DNA of 64,000 nt from Mytilus galloprovincialis (lineage: Eukaryota > Mollusca > Bivalvia > Mytilida > Mytilidae), in the NCBI RefSeq assembly GCF_965363235.1, contig NC_134839.1, positions 61,967,560-62,031,559 of the forward strand, given 5' to 3'. The notes below the pieces were generated by a model that saw only the letters and a list, made by a program, of their open reading frames with translations, was not told the origin of the DNA and did not search any database. Position numbers and translations under genes: made by a program. Of this stretch, positions 1 through 10,730 are shown piece by piece (position 1 is the stretch's first letter; every line of letters starts with the position of its first letter).

Positions 1-199
1 AATCAGTCAGGATAATAAAATATGTAACTTGTTTTTGTCAATTATATTGAACAATATGCCCTATGAACATGATGAATTGCCCATAAGGTGATATACAGTT
101 AATCTACTATAAAAGAATCTGGGACGATTCATCTTTTAATAATTTGAACAAATATGTCCTAGCCTTTATGTTACTTTTTTTCTCGTAAATTCAATTACA

Positions 200-3100
200 A
201 TGGATTTTATACAATTTTTAGGTAGAGCAGAGAAAATGGAATCTATTTTGATGGAGTTTCAGGATTTGAATACCAAGTTAGAAATACATCCGGGTTTAAT
301 ACGCCTAAATCTGAACATAATGAACGCTCTTGATATGCATGTGATTCAAGAGGCAAAGCAAAATATTGAAAAACTGTTAATTAAAGAACATCCGATTGTC
401 GAAAACGTTCAGAAAAATATCATTGCTATACTCAAGACTAAAATACCGAGAGAACGACGAGAAGCCAGATTTGATCTTGAAAATATAAGAATGAAGTCTC
501 CAGACAATTTAAACGTACTAGCCGATTTGGAGTGCATTTATACAGAGCTAGATAGGAGTAAGGAAGCAGAGGTTTGCAAACAAAAATATCAACAAATTCT
601 TTCTGGTACCTCCAAGAACAACATACGTTGCAAGCAATTATGTTTGCTTGAACAAGGGTATGCAATTTTGATAGAGCGAACACTGATCAACCAAAGTACA
701 GTGGAATTAAGGATAACTGATTTACACAAAATTCTTAGCACTGAACTTGAAAGAAGTCAGGGACGAAGAAAAGAGTGTTTTGAAAGAGGACTCCATCACC
801 AAATCCAAGTCTTACGTAATGTCCGAATTGCGAATGAAGACGAGATAGCAGACAGACATCTAGTTCGAAAAGGATCTAGTCTTCAAAAATTTAAATTAGC
901 TGAGTCATTAGATGCATCTTTTCCAAATAAAATATGGAATTACTACTATGCTAAGGCATTAAACCAGTATTATGACTCTTTGGAAACTGTACTTAAACGT
1001 ACAGATCATGGGAAAGATACAATAAACAAACGACAAATATTTGAAGATGACTTAACAAAAGAAATGAAAAAGGTAACATTAAAAGCAATTGAAAACTTTT
1101 GGATGATATCTCAAATTCAAATTAACAATTCCATAATTAGAACATTTGTTGCAAGGTCTTATGCCTACATCGGGCACATTCTTATGAAACGTGGTGATAT
1201 GGTTCATTCTTCTGGAAACTCGTTTAACTTAAATACAAATAAAAGCTTTAAACGTTATACAAATAATCCAGTTGAGGCTGCAGAAATGGCTTATAGGCTT
1301 AAAAAGAATGATATGACTGTTTTGACGAGATATGGAAGGACTCTGTGGAATAAATCAAAGAGTTTTGATGACATAAAAGAAAAATTAGTATTACTTCACA
1401 TGGCAAATGATATTCTAACATGTTCAATCGATGTGGAAAACACCGGAAATTGGTTTGCCTTCTCGACTAGAATGCATGTAAGGAAACAAATATCCGACAT
1501 CAGAGCGAAAAGACATATTGAGTTAGCTAGGAAATATCTGTTGGATGCGTTACAAGATGGAGAAGCAATTTTCAAATCACAAAATACACAAAAAGATTTA
1601 ACTATCCTTGCAGAAATTTGCCAGAAACTCGCAAAGTTTCCGCACACCCATAAGTATGGGCACAATTTTGTTCACACAGAAGGTCTTTTACATCAAGCTT
1701 TAGACTATTTGTTATATGCGTCGTATTTAGGAGATCGACCAGATTTTCACTTTGCCAACAGAAAGGCATCATGTCTCTTCGATCTCGGTGAATACGCTCA
1801 TGCCATTGAATGGGCGAATAAAGCTTGGTTGCTGTGTTCACCTTCAACTCAGATGTCGTTTTACATACTATGTAGTTATATGGTGACTATGTTTGAAGAT
1901 GATTTGCAGATACCCTTTGATCAGTTCGTAAAAGAATTTTTGTACGCTCTAATATATGGTAAAAGAAAATACCAGGATATAGTTAAGAGCATAGAAAAAC
2001 TGTATAAGAATAACAAAAAAGGACTCTTGGTATTAATAAAAGCAATTATCGTAGAACCGAAAACAACACTTAGAACGACAGAAAAGAATATTCTTAGCGA
2101 ATGCATAAATATTTGGACAAATATTGCAGAAACGGGAGATTTAGAAGAGTTTTCAAAATTAGAAACCATTTTAAAAGATATGATACCACGACAAGAAAAT
2201 GAGTATGTACTCTCAGAAACATTTCATCAAACATCGTGTATACCTCCAGTTAAGGTTATAAAGGCATGCTCCAGAGAGTTTGAGTATGATTTTTTCATAT
2301 CTCATAGTCATAAAGACGAAGACTGGGTGACTAAAAGTCTACTCAGAAATCTAGAGAGCCAATTTGATGAACAAGATGTAGCGTTTAAAGGTAATGTACA
2401 ATGATGGCAAGTATTTTATTTCCAGGAGAATAAAGTATAACATTTCATTTTTTATTCTTTTCTTCCTTGTAGATATTTAAACAATAATAAACTGAGTCAT
2501 TTCATTTAACGAACTTTTATTAATATGGTAAAAATAAATAAGTAAGTGAAAACCAATGAATAAAATGATATATAACGTATTAAAATTGATATATATTTAT
2601 ACATAAGTACATTTCTTATTACAAATACCGTCTAGGAGTTTTAGGCTTGCATTGTTACAGAAAGCTATGAGTTATGTAGCATGGTGTGATAATTGCTATC
2701 CCATCAGACTCAACAAAAATGTACGACTTATGTGAGAGCTATCACTGGACATTTACTAGTCGAGAGAAGCTAAATGTAACTGTTGACTATGTATTTGATG
2801 GTGTATGGTACCGCTGGTGGTGTATATAACCAGGTCGGGATCTACTGACCAATATAAACGTGGAATTCAAGCATTTTAATAAATATAGATAAAAACAAAA
2901 ATAATACAAAACAAATTAAAAATATAAATAAAGTAAAACATATATTTTTGATTTTTTCTTTAATATTAATTGCAAAAACAATATATATATTTTGATACAC
3001 TTTTTCTTATGTAAAAAAATAAATATTAGTAATTTTTGATTTTAGTTTATTATGCTTAAGAGTGTTTTAAGGATTTTATTCCAGGCATAGATGACCTTAG

Positions 3101-4869
3101 CCGTATTTGGCACAACTTTTTGGAATTTTAGATCCTCAATGCTCTTCGACTTTGTACGTGTTTGTCTTTATAAATATTTTGATATGAGCGTCACTGATGA
3201 GTCTTATGTAGACGAAACGCGCGTCTGGCGTACTTAATTATAATCCTGGTACCTTTGATAACTATTTACTTCAAATCTTAATCATTTTAATATAATGACT
3301 GACCTAATAATTTTAAGGACAATTCTATTGTCTTATGCAGAATGCGGAAACTGATATAGTAGTACATTGATGTTATGGTAACGTGCCTTTTTTTGTCAAC
3401 GCAATCATGGGAATGACTAAATATAGTAACGGTTAGAAAGTATTGTTTAATATTGTATAAATATATGTCCTAAATATTATAGATACTTTGATAGTCATAA
3501 AACTTGCATTTTGTTTTTTAACGATTCCGAAGTTTTTCAACGGAAAATTTATCGTCTTTTGGTCATCATTGTTTGTGCTTTATGTGTCCCTGATATAGGC
3601 TAATCCAAAAAAAAAGCTTCGAACGCATTACATTTAAACAGTGTTAATTTCATTTGTTTTCATAAATATTGAGCTAATGATACACTCAGGGACTTATATA
3701 ACAGTCAACTAGATAATGAAAGTAACAGCAACTCCTGCATATGCATAAGTTTGTTTTCAGAAGATGTATAACATCCAAAATTAAATTATTTTTCATTAGT
3801 TAGAACTTAAATTCATACAAGTACAACTTAAACATTTCAGACTTGAAAACAAAAAATCAGCAATTACTATTTACAATATAACTAATCAAGGGAATACGGT
3901 TACAAAAGTCACTAGCCAGGAGGACAAACAAAAAACATTTGATTGTTTTTTATAAATGAACAAAGATTCTTTGGGACTGATTTTCGTGTACACCACAAAA
4001 GTTCGAAGAATTAGACTGAATAATGACGAGTGATAAAAGATGAGGTTTTTACGTTCTTTTAAAAAAAAAATACATACAAGTATAAATATAGTAGATATTC
4101 ATATGCACATTGCAATTGTTATATTGGCGGGAAAAAGTTTCCCTTTTGTTACGTTTTGCTTCTTCCTGTTTTAAGGCTTTACTTGATAAAGTTTGTAAAA
4201 GAACGTCTAACCACTTTTTAACTACTGTTCGTTTTCAAAGTGAATGTATGTAATTTCTTTGAGAAAAATTTTACTCTACTAGTAAGTGTTGAAACTAGGT
4301 ATCACCGAAATAAATTTAGCTACAATCTTTGGATAGAAAAGTTACTTAGAATTTAAATAAATGAAACCAAATTTTGGTAATAAATCAAGATCTTCATGGA
4401 TATCAGAAATAAATTAAAATGTACAGTATATTTGTGTAATTACATAAGCGCTTGAAGTCTCAGTATGACTGAAAATTGACATTAAGAAACTCTTCTCGTA
4501 TCAGAGTTCGTATTATTTACATGATGTCACTTTTTCATTGCAGGTTGCATTGCCGACAGAGATTTCATACCTGGTACTTCTATACTGGATAATATCATCG
4601 GTGCTATCAAGAAAAGTAACAAAGTTCTCCTTATTCTAACGGATCACTTTGTGTCTAGTAATTGGTGTCAGTACGAGGCAGATCGAGCCGTAATTAAATC
4701 ATTAAATCTAGATTCGAAAGACAGTAATTGCGTTATACCAATTGTTTTAGAAGAGTGTACTATACCAGAGAAAATTGACCATCTAAACTTCATAGATATG
4801 ACAATAAAAAGGGATTTCGTGCAGGAAATGATGAGATTAAAGAAAGTTTTGTTGCCAGAGGATAAATGA
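200..4869 (+). CDS. TTC22-like TPR protein with C-terminal TIR domain, paralogue 1 (2 coding exons)
   Basis: Exons 200-2390 and 4544-4869 are joined across a GTAATG donor and a TTGCAG acceptor in phase 1, giving 838 aa. Residues up to about 690 are helical and TPR-like. The pieces KIPRERREAR, LADLECIYTELDR, LEQGYAILIE and NWFAFSTRM match the layout I know from TTC22. A TIR domain follows (about 695-838): box 1 YDFFISHSHKD, BB loop RDFIPG (736-741) and SSNWCQYE, with Glu775 at the position of the catalytic Glu of SARM1-type TIR NADases. There is no signal peptide or membrane segment, so it should be cytosolic. A role in immune or cell-death signalling is inferred from the family. Start: ATG 200 has a good context, but a pyrimidine-rich tract ending in AG at 220-221 could be a splice acceptor, which would make ATG 236 the start and leave a 5' exon outside the window. 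Its closest relative lies 7.6 kb downstream on the same strand. Confidence 0.9.
3068..3268 (+). repeat. Hammerhead-bearing dispersed repeat (retrozyme-like), copy 1, 5' truncated
   Basis: It starts near GGATTTTATTCCAGG and ends near CCTGGTACCTTTGATAAC. It matches the last 200 bases of the units at 10049-10390 and 32506-32910. The ribozyme lies at 3188-3231. The copy sits in the intron of TIR gene 1 in the sense direction. Confidence 0.85.
3188..3231 (+). ncRNA. Type I hammerhead ribozyme, complete core
   Basis: The core CTGATGA is at 3194-3200. Stem II is GTCT/AGAC (3201-3204 with 3210-3213) around loop TATGT. GAAA is at 3214-3217. Then comes the minimal stem III segment CGCGCGTC, with predicted cleavage after C3225. 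Stem I pairs GCGTCA (3188-3193) with TGGCGT (3226-3231), including two G-U wobbles. All the invariant hammerhead positions are present. The short GAAACGCGCGTC form is the one known from schistosome satellites and animal retrozymes. Activity is inferred, not shown. Confidence 0.85.
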
Positions 4870-6104
4870 AACATGCAAACATAGAAATGTATATTTGTTT
4901 ACTCAATAACTGATCAGAACTTATCATAATCATATGCCATGAAATAACTAATGTTTTGTTATAGTCAAATTTGTTTGTTTAAACTCTGAAAATTCTTTGA
5001 AATGTTTTTGTTTGTCTTTAATATTCAACTGTACAAATGAATGAAAACTTCAAAAATTTTATTAACAATTAATCAAATGGTGAAGCGTGTATACAATCGA
5101 ATTAATTCTTGCTGTTGAATATAATCTGTTTTCTGTTGGTTTTTTTTATCTCCATGAAAATAAAACGGAACCATATATCTATTGCTTTTTCAGTGATCCG
5201 TCTATCCTTCCGTTTTTGTCTTCGTTACTTATAACATAGAGAGCCTATTGATTACGACACAAATGTCACTGTTACTAAAAGAAGGATGTGATATAATAAC
5301 TTGACTAAACCCTGCCAGATTTAAATGACATTTATACCGTGGAAAGATACTGTGGAGAAAATGCCCATTTAATGTTTCTTTTACTAAACAAAAGTTTATA
5401 AAAGAAAATGGTTACCGGATTGTTACACGAGTTTACCTTGCTTGATTTCAATGAAACCTGTTACTGGGTACATTAATTTTGAAGAAACCAAATTCTTTCG
5501 TTCCATGCATATGAATTCATATTTCAAGGTATGATCTTGAAATATCATGTGTACATATATTTCTGTCCGTACGTGTCTTTCCATATAATGAGCACAATGA
5601 TCTAAAATGAATCAAATTCGAGGTAAGGTTCATCCAACTGATCATTTTGGCTTGTTTTTACTATTTCGTCGTTAATTTAAAACGAAATAAGCTACTAAAA
5701 TACTCTTAAAACAAATTATTTGACAGAAATCCTACTCATCATTTGGTTTTAGGTGATCCGTCGCCATACTGAAAATAATATTCTATAAATTTTGTTTTTT
5801 CTAAAACAAATCGCCATACTGAAAATAATATTCTATAAATTTTGTTTTTTCTAAAACAAATATGTTTGGGGTAAAATGGTTTTCGGAAGGTACCATTATT
5901 ATCCTTTGCTTGTTCAGATTGAATCTCATTCAAAGGGACGAAATAAAAAGGTATAGATTATGGGGTAAATATGAAAAAGATCAAAATCACTGTAACAAAA
6001 TACTGAATATTGAAATGTTTTCGGGATGGTATCCCACTATGAGCTGTAACATATCTATACATATATGTTGTTATTTATTTTTTTCATCATGTTGAAAATA
6101 CTCT
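4870..6104. other. Intergenic stretch after TIR gene 1
   Basis: This stretch should contain the 3' UTR of TIR gene 1. I see no coding signal. The only structure noticed is the perfect 50-bp duplication at 5761-5860. Confidence 0.6.
5761..5860. repeat. Perfect 50-bp tandem duplication
   Basis: Two identical 50-base units (5761-5810 and 5811-5860) both begin TCGCCATACTG. The absence of differences suggests a recent duplication. Confidence 0.95.
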
Positions 6105-6945
6105 TTAAAAGAGGGACGAAAGATACCAAAGGGACAGTCAAACTCATAAATCTAAAACAAACTGACAACGCCATGGCTAAAAATGAAAAAGACAAACAGA
6201 AAAACAATAGTACACATGACACAACATAGAAAACTAAAGAATAAACAACACGAACACCACCAAAAACTAGGGGTGATCTCAGGTGCTCCGGAAGGGTAAG
6301 CAGATCCTTCTCCACATGTGGCACCCGTCGTGTTGCTTATGTGATTACAAATCCGGTAAATAGTCTAATTCGGTAGGTCACATTCATGAAAGGGAAGGGG
6401 ATTGTAGTTACGACGTAAGGAACATATCCGATATCATTTGTGAAACGGTTATTCCATAACGGTCAACCAACTCGTGATGGCGTCCGTAAAATTTACGAAG
6501 AGAAATTTCAACTTCACCATTTGGAACTCTTGGTTTAATAGCTTCCTTGTGAGCAGTAACCCTCTATCAAGAAAATCATGATAGGAAATGCAAGCACGGG
6601 AATATCGTATCAATTGGGAGATATATATACCCCGTATGCAGGTGCTGCTGGAATGTTGCTACTTAGAAATGGAAAGTTCACAATTGGAAAGCTGAAATCA
6701 TCTCTTTTGTCGTAAAGTTTTGTTTTCAACCGACCCTCATTGTCAATTTCTAGATGTAAGTCAAGATATGAAGCCGACTTAACTGTATCTGTAGTATCCT
6801 TTATCTCCAATTCGATGGGATAGATGCGTTCCACATAGTCACCAAAATTATAGTTATTAGTTTTAGATATATAGTATTTCAATATCGTTGGATTTTTATA
6901 TTTGTATATATTTTGTGTAATGTGTCTCATAAGCCAAATTGATAT
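6105..6945 (-). mobile_element. Retroelement 3' end (reverse transcriptase C-terminus plus 3' UTR)
   Basis: Read on the minus strand, the element has the end of a reverse transcriptase reading frame (about 6930 down to 6420). This is followed by a 3' UTR that ends near 6105 in a tail typical of mussel copies (ATGGCGTTGTCAGTTTGTTT and TTTCGTCCCTCTTTT). Tail-only relatives occur at 7375-7545, 28995-29095 and 41145-41300. It is 5' truncated, as is usual for copies made by target-primed reverse transcription. Confidence 0.75.
6610..6930 (-). pseudogene. Reverse transcriptase C-terminal fragment, non-LTR or Penelope-like
   Basis: An open stretch of about 106 codons contains SASYLDLHLEID and KLYDKRDDFSF, followed by FPFLSSNIPAAPAYGVYIS. 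The FLD-type motif followed by a TKLYDK-type motif resembles the region after the catalytic core in Penelope-like and related reverse transcriptases. I know this protein piece from many bivalve gene models. The catalytic domain and any endonuclease are missing, so the copy is dead. Family assignment between Penelope-like and LINE is uncertain. Confidence 0.7.
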
Positions 6946-7374
6946 GGCTGGGTATTAATTGTTCTATATATGTTTCAATGTTTCAATGTTTTGTGATTCC
7001 TTGTTTACTCCTTGGTGTTGATTGTTATTGTCTTATTGTCTAATATGCATGTGAATAAATATGTGACACAATAATAAAATTGTTTATTATTATTATACGG
7101 GTGATTAATTATCAAGTTTAAATTATCAAGTTAAAATTATATGTCAGTTAGTTATGCGTCAGTCTCTAATTGAATATATATATGTAGTTATTTGATCATT
7201 TGTTTATAGAAACAAAAGTCTATACAACAAAAGGAAACCGGTAAAAAACTGGTTTCAAAAGTTAATTTGATTGAGGGGTGTAGGTTTGAATTTCGAACAG
7301 CGGTATAATATTGCTGCCTTTATTTATTTGATGATACTTTTAAAGATTACGTTTAACGTATGAGGAATTGAGAT

Positions 7375-7545
7375 CCCTCTATTATGGGGAAAGGGGGGTT
7401 CGTGTTGCTCAATCTTTAGCTTTCTTGTGTTTTGTGTTTTGTGTTTTGTGTACTGTTGTTCTGGGGTTTGTTTTTTTTGTCATGGCGTTGTCAGTTTATT
7501 TTGAACGAGTTTGACTTTCCTTGTCATTTTCGCCTCTCTTTTCAA
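7375..7545 (+). mobile_element. 3' tail of the same retroelement family, opposite orientation
   Basis: GGGTTCGTGTTGCT near 7396, GTCATGGCGTTGTCAGTTTA near 7480 and CGCCTCTCTTTT at the end match the tail of the element at 6105-6945 in reverse. A short TGTGTTTTG repeat has expanded inside it (about 7428-7451). Confidence 0.6.
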
Positions 7546-9430
7546 TGAATGGATACAACGTTGATTGTTTTTGTATTTTTACAAAGTATTTAAAAACATT
7601 ATGTTGTATTCATTCATTGAAAAGTCGATTGTTTGATTAATTGACTGATTGATTGATTGATTGAATGAATGATGCCGCATCAGCACAAAAATGCCATATC
7701 CCGGCGAATCAAAGTCATGAAAATAAATGACCTTACTATACAATATACTTAAACTCTCTGCACCCCATTCATCAAATGTACAATGGAAAAATAAAGGCAA
7801 CAGTAGTATAAAGGCAACCAGAACATAGCGATTGCCTTTTTTTAGACTTTTAATTTGAAAATTCCGATGGTAAAATAACTACATAGTGACATTTCTTTTT
7901 ATAGAAAACTGATACACATGTCATCTGTCGCATACGAACATCATAAAACTACTGTTGTCTCCAACACAAAAGCAGAACTTTCCATTCTGTACGACAAGAC
8001 GTATGTGTGCTATAGATACAAATATAGACCTGTCAACTTTCGAAAATAATCTCTCTCAGAAAAGTCATATAGTCACACTTATTAAATATGGTGTTAAAAG
8101 GGAAAATGAAATATCAATAACACAGATCCGCAAAATCTAAGCCCTCGTGAAATAACCTTTACTCGTGTTCACCATTTTGGATATGCACCTCTTCAGCGGG
8201 CCATAATTGTATAGTGTTTGATAAAAAGATATTCAAATTGGAAAAATATTATAGTGGAATAAAACACATTCTATTACCTCAATTGTTGTAAACTTAAAGG
8301 TCAGAGGTAGCTACATTTATTCGGTCGATAAGTCCTGAGATGTTTCTCCCAGATTACAAATCTCACAAGTCTATGTCAAGGATAAAGGATCGATCAAGAG
8401 TATGATTAACAGTACCGTTAGGGTCACGATGAGAAGCAACTCACTATCTTGTTGCAATACATATGCATACAAAGTATCAAGTTAGTTTTAAAAGATAACA
8501 AGCAATATGTGGTCAACAACAAGCGAGGGGGAAACTTAAAAAAGGACTCAAGAAACAAAGTACCAATCTCGGAGATTTCGAACTGAGCAATTAATGATTT
8601 TTATCAATTTATTTTGTTTTCCAGAAGTCAATCAAATTTGAGTTTTTCAACAAATACAAACATATTCTGTGTGTTAAAATATATTATATAACTAAGATGC
8701 AAAGTGTGATTGAAGGTATATAAATTGGATATACGTATTGGACATTAGAATGTGGTGTGTACATTGAATTATGTGATATGTAGGGACACAAGACATTGGT
8801 ATATTTTATGTGCAGTTAGAAACTCATCAGTGCCAGTGGAGACATCAGGCTCATGATTTTGTCTAGTGTAGATTTATAGAAAATTTGTGTAGCAAGTTGA
8901 TTTTCTTCAGAAGTTTATGATTAAAAAACAAATCATGTTAACCATTACATGAATAAACCCTATGAATCGGTCTATCCAAACCAATAGATAAACAAACAAT
9001 TGATTTAAGTGAACGTTTAGAATACTCTTTTATTCGAAATCAGTATTTTGAATGTCCTTGAAATCTTTCAACGTTCCACTTTTTATTGATGATAACGAAA
9101 ATAGTCCAAAGGAACTTTTTCTGTTGATGGGCTTTATGTCGAGAGCTTTATTATTTTGTCAGATTTATTGGATATTCCCCCTTTTGAATTTAGCTTGAAA
9201 TTTGGTATTTCTGTAAATAATTTTATACATCCTCAATAATTGGTCTGTAGTATAAAAATGTATACATTTGTTTTAATAAATAGTCCTCCTCCTTCATTAT
9301 GCCGATCTCTTCTTTCCACATTTGTTTTCAATTATTACAATAAGCAAATATTACGTAATAAGTTATAATTATAACTGAATCGATAAGATAGGATATTTTT
9401 AGAATGAGATTTTCTGAAAATATGAGTTCG
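7546..9430. other. Intergenic stretch, nothing recognised
   Basis: This is AT-rich sequence with a short GATTGATT run near 7645-7665. No convincing exon, RNA gene or repeat of the window's families was found by eye. Confidence 0.5.
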
Positions 9431-9440
9431 ACCTACCAAC

Positions 9441-9528
9441 ATATATAAACATTCCTGTGTTGATCAGCTGATTCGTTTCTGACAGACTTCATTTGCAACC
9501 GATAAACATGAGCCACAACAAATCATTG
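9441..9528 (+). promoter_or_regulatory. Candidate TATA promoter and short first exon
   Basis: ATATATAAAC at 9441-9450 looks like a TATA box. About 65 bases further on is an ATG (9508) followed by seven codons and a strong donor (GTAAGT at 9529). A matching acceptor, TTTTAG at 12380-12385, lies 83 bases before the start codon of TIR gene 2. Splicing these would create a 5' UTR with a short upstream ORF. This is inference from signals only, and no transcript evidence is available. Confidence 0.3.
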
Positions 9529-10048
9529 GTAAGTAAACTATAGGAACTAATTAAGAAACTGATAAAGGAAATAATATAAAAGCCTTAATTCAAAATGATT
9601 TACCGAAATATTACTTATAAACGATATGAATTTTATACATGTTTTCGTCTCATGTCACGACATGTCAGAAAGTGTTTTTTTCAAAGCCTTCACATGTCAA
9701 AATTTACTACATATACAATAACCACGTTGGTTGGTTTTGCCTTTGGTTTTGCAATTGTAAAATACTAAGAAGGAACGTTAGTATTTTCTTGGCCATATTG
9801 TGAACCATGTACTTTTATTATTTTTAAAAAGTTCACTCTTTTAAAAATAGAAACCAGAAGCATAACATAGTATTATACAAGTAACCAAAATATTTGAAGA
9901 ATATGTGCTATTAGGTGCATATAATTACTGGTTAATGCTGCAATGCATCCTCTTTATCCTTGTTCTCATCGTACAGCAATTACAAAGATATAATCAAATT
10001 AAACCTCAAATTCGTTGGAAATAATTTCTTAATATATTATGCTATGTT

Positions 10049-10390
10049 ACTGGGTCGATGCCACCGGGTCGATGCAACTATATAGCTACTGTATACTGTA
10101 TCACCAGCCCAGTAGTCAGCACTTGTGTGTTGACATGAATATCAATTATATGGTCATTCAATAAATTTCCTGTTGTCAAAACTGTAAATTTTTCGAAAAA
10201 CTAACTATTTTCTTATCCCAGGAAAAGATAACCTTAGCCGTATTTGACACAACCTTTTGGAATTTTGGGCCCTTAATGCTCTTAAACTTTTTACTTGTTT
10301 GGCTTTATAACTATTTTGATCTGAACGTCACTGGTGAGTGTTATGTAGACGAAACGCGCGTCTGGTGTATTAAATTATAATCCTGGTACG
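10049..10390 (+). repeat. Hammerhead-bearing repeat (retrozyme-like), copy 2, near full unit
   Basis: It begins ACTGGGTCGATGCCAC, has the shared middle CACCAGCCCAGTAGTCAGCA and GACATGAATATCAATTATAT, and ends AATTATAATCCTGGTAC. Compared with the 32.5-kb copy, the segment around 10070-10105 is diverged. It contains a decayed hammerhead at 10325-10368. Confidence 0.85.
10325..10368 (+). ncRNA. Hammerhead ribozyme, mutated core
   Basis: The core reads CTGGTGA (10331-10337) instead of CTGATGA, and stem II has a mismatch (GTGT against AGAC). GAAA (10351-10354), the stem III segment and the cleavage site (after C10362) are kept. Stem I still pairs (ACGTCA with TGGTGT). The core change should abolish or strongly reduce cleavage. 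Confidence 0.75.
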
Positions 10391-10590
10391 CTGTGGGGAA
10401 AAAATATATATAGTTATTTACAAATGAAATTACGCATAGGTAAAATGTCCAGTCCTCTCGCTATTGATTCAATCGTTTTTGCCAAATCAAAATTTCAAAA
10501 TTATGGTATAGTTTCTCTGTCAGGACAAAAGCATCCTTTAACATATTGAAGATTCTCCTTTATAAGATTTTGTTTTCTGACAACATAAAA

Positions 10591-10730
10591 AAGATGTGGT
10601 ATAATCGCCAATGAGACAACTCTCCACAAGAGACAAACATGACACAGAAATTAACAACTATAGGTCATCGTACGGTCTTCAACAATGAGCAAAGCTCATA
10701 CCGCATAGTCATCTATGTTGTCTGTTTAGG
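10591..10730 (+). repeat. Dispersed mussel repeat R1 (CAATGAGACAACTCTCCA family)
   Basis: The segment AAGATGTGGTATAATCGCC followed by AATGAGACAACTCTCCAC and AACAATGAGCAAAGC is shared, with differences, by copies at 14785, 15328 (minus), 23318, 27595, 38107, 51574, 52650 (minus) and 53085. It has no coding capacity. I know it as very abundant in mussel DNA, but its class is unclear. Confidence 0.75.

Larger units (their letters stand above)
2391..4543 (+). other. Intron of TIR gene 1
   Basis: This 2.15-kb intron splits the TIR domain just before the BB loop. It is AT-rich and holds one hammerhead-bearing repeat at 3068-3268. I see no coding exon in the remainder. Confidence 0.85.

Noticed and set aside
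7635-7675. Possible short-repeat array (GATTGATT)
   Set aside because: A plain simple-sequence run with no spacer structure.
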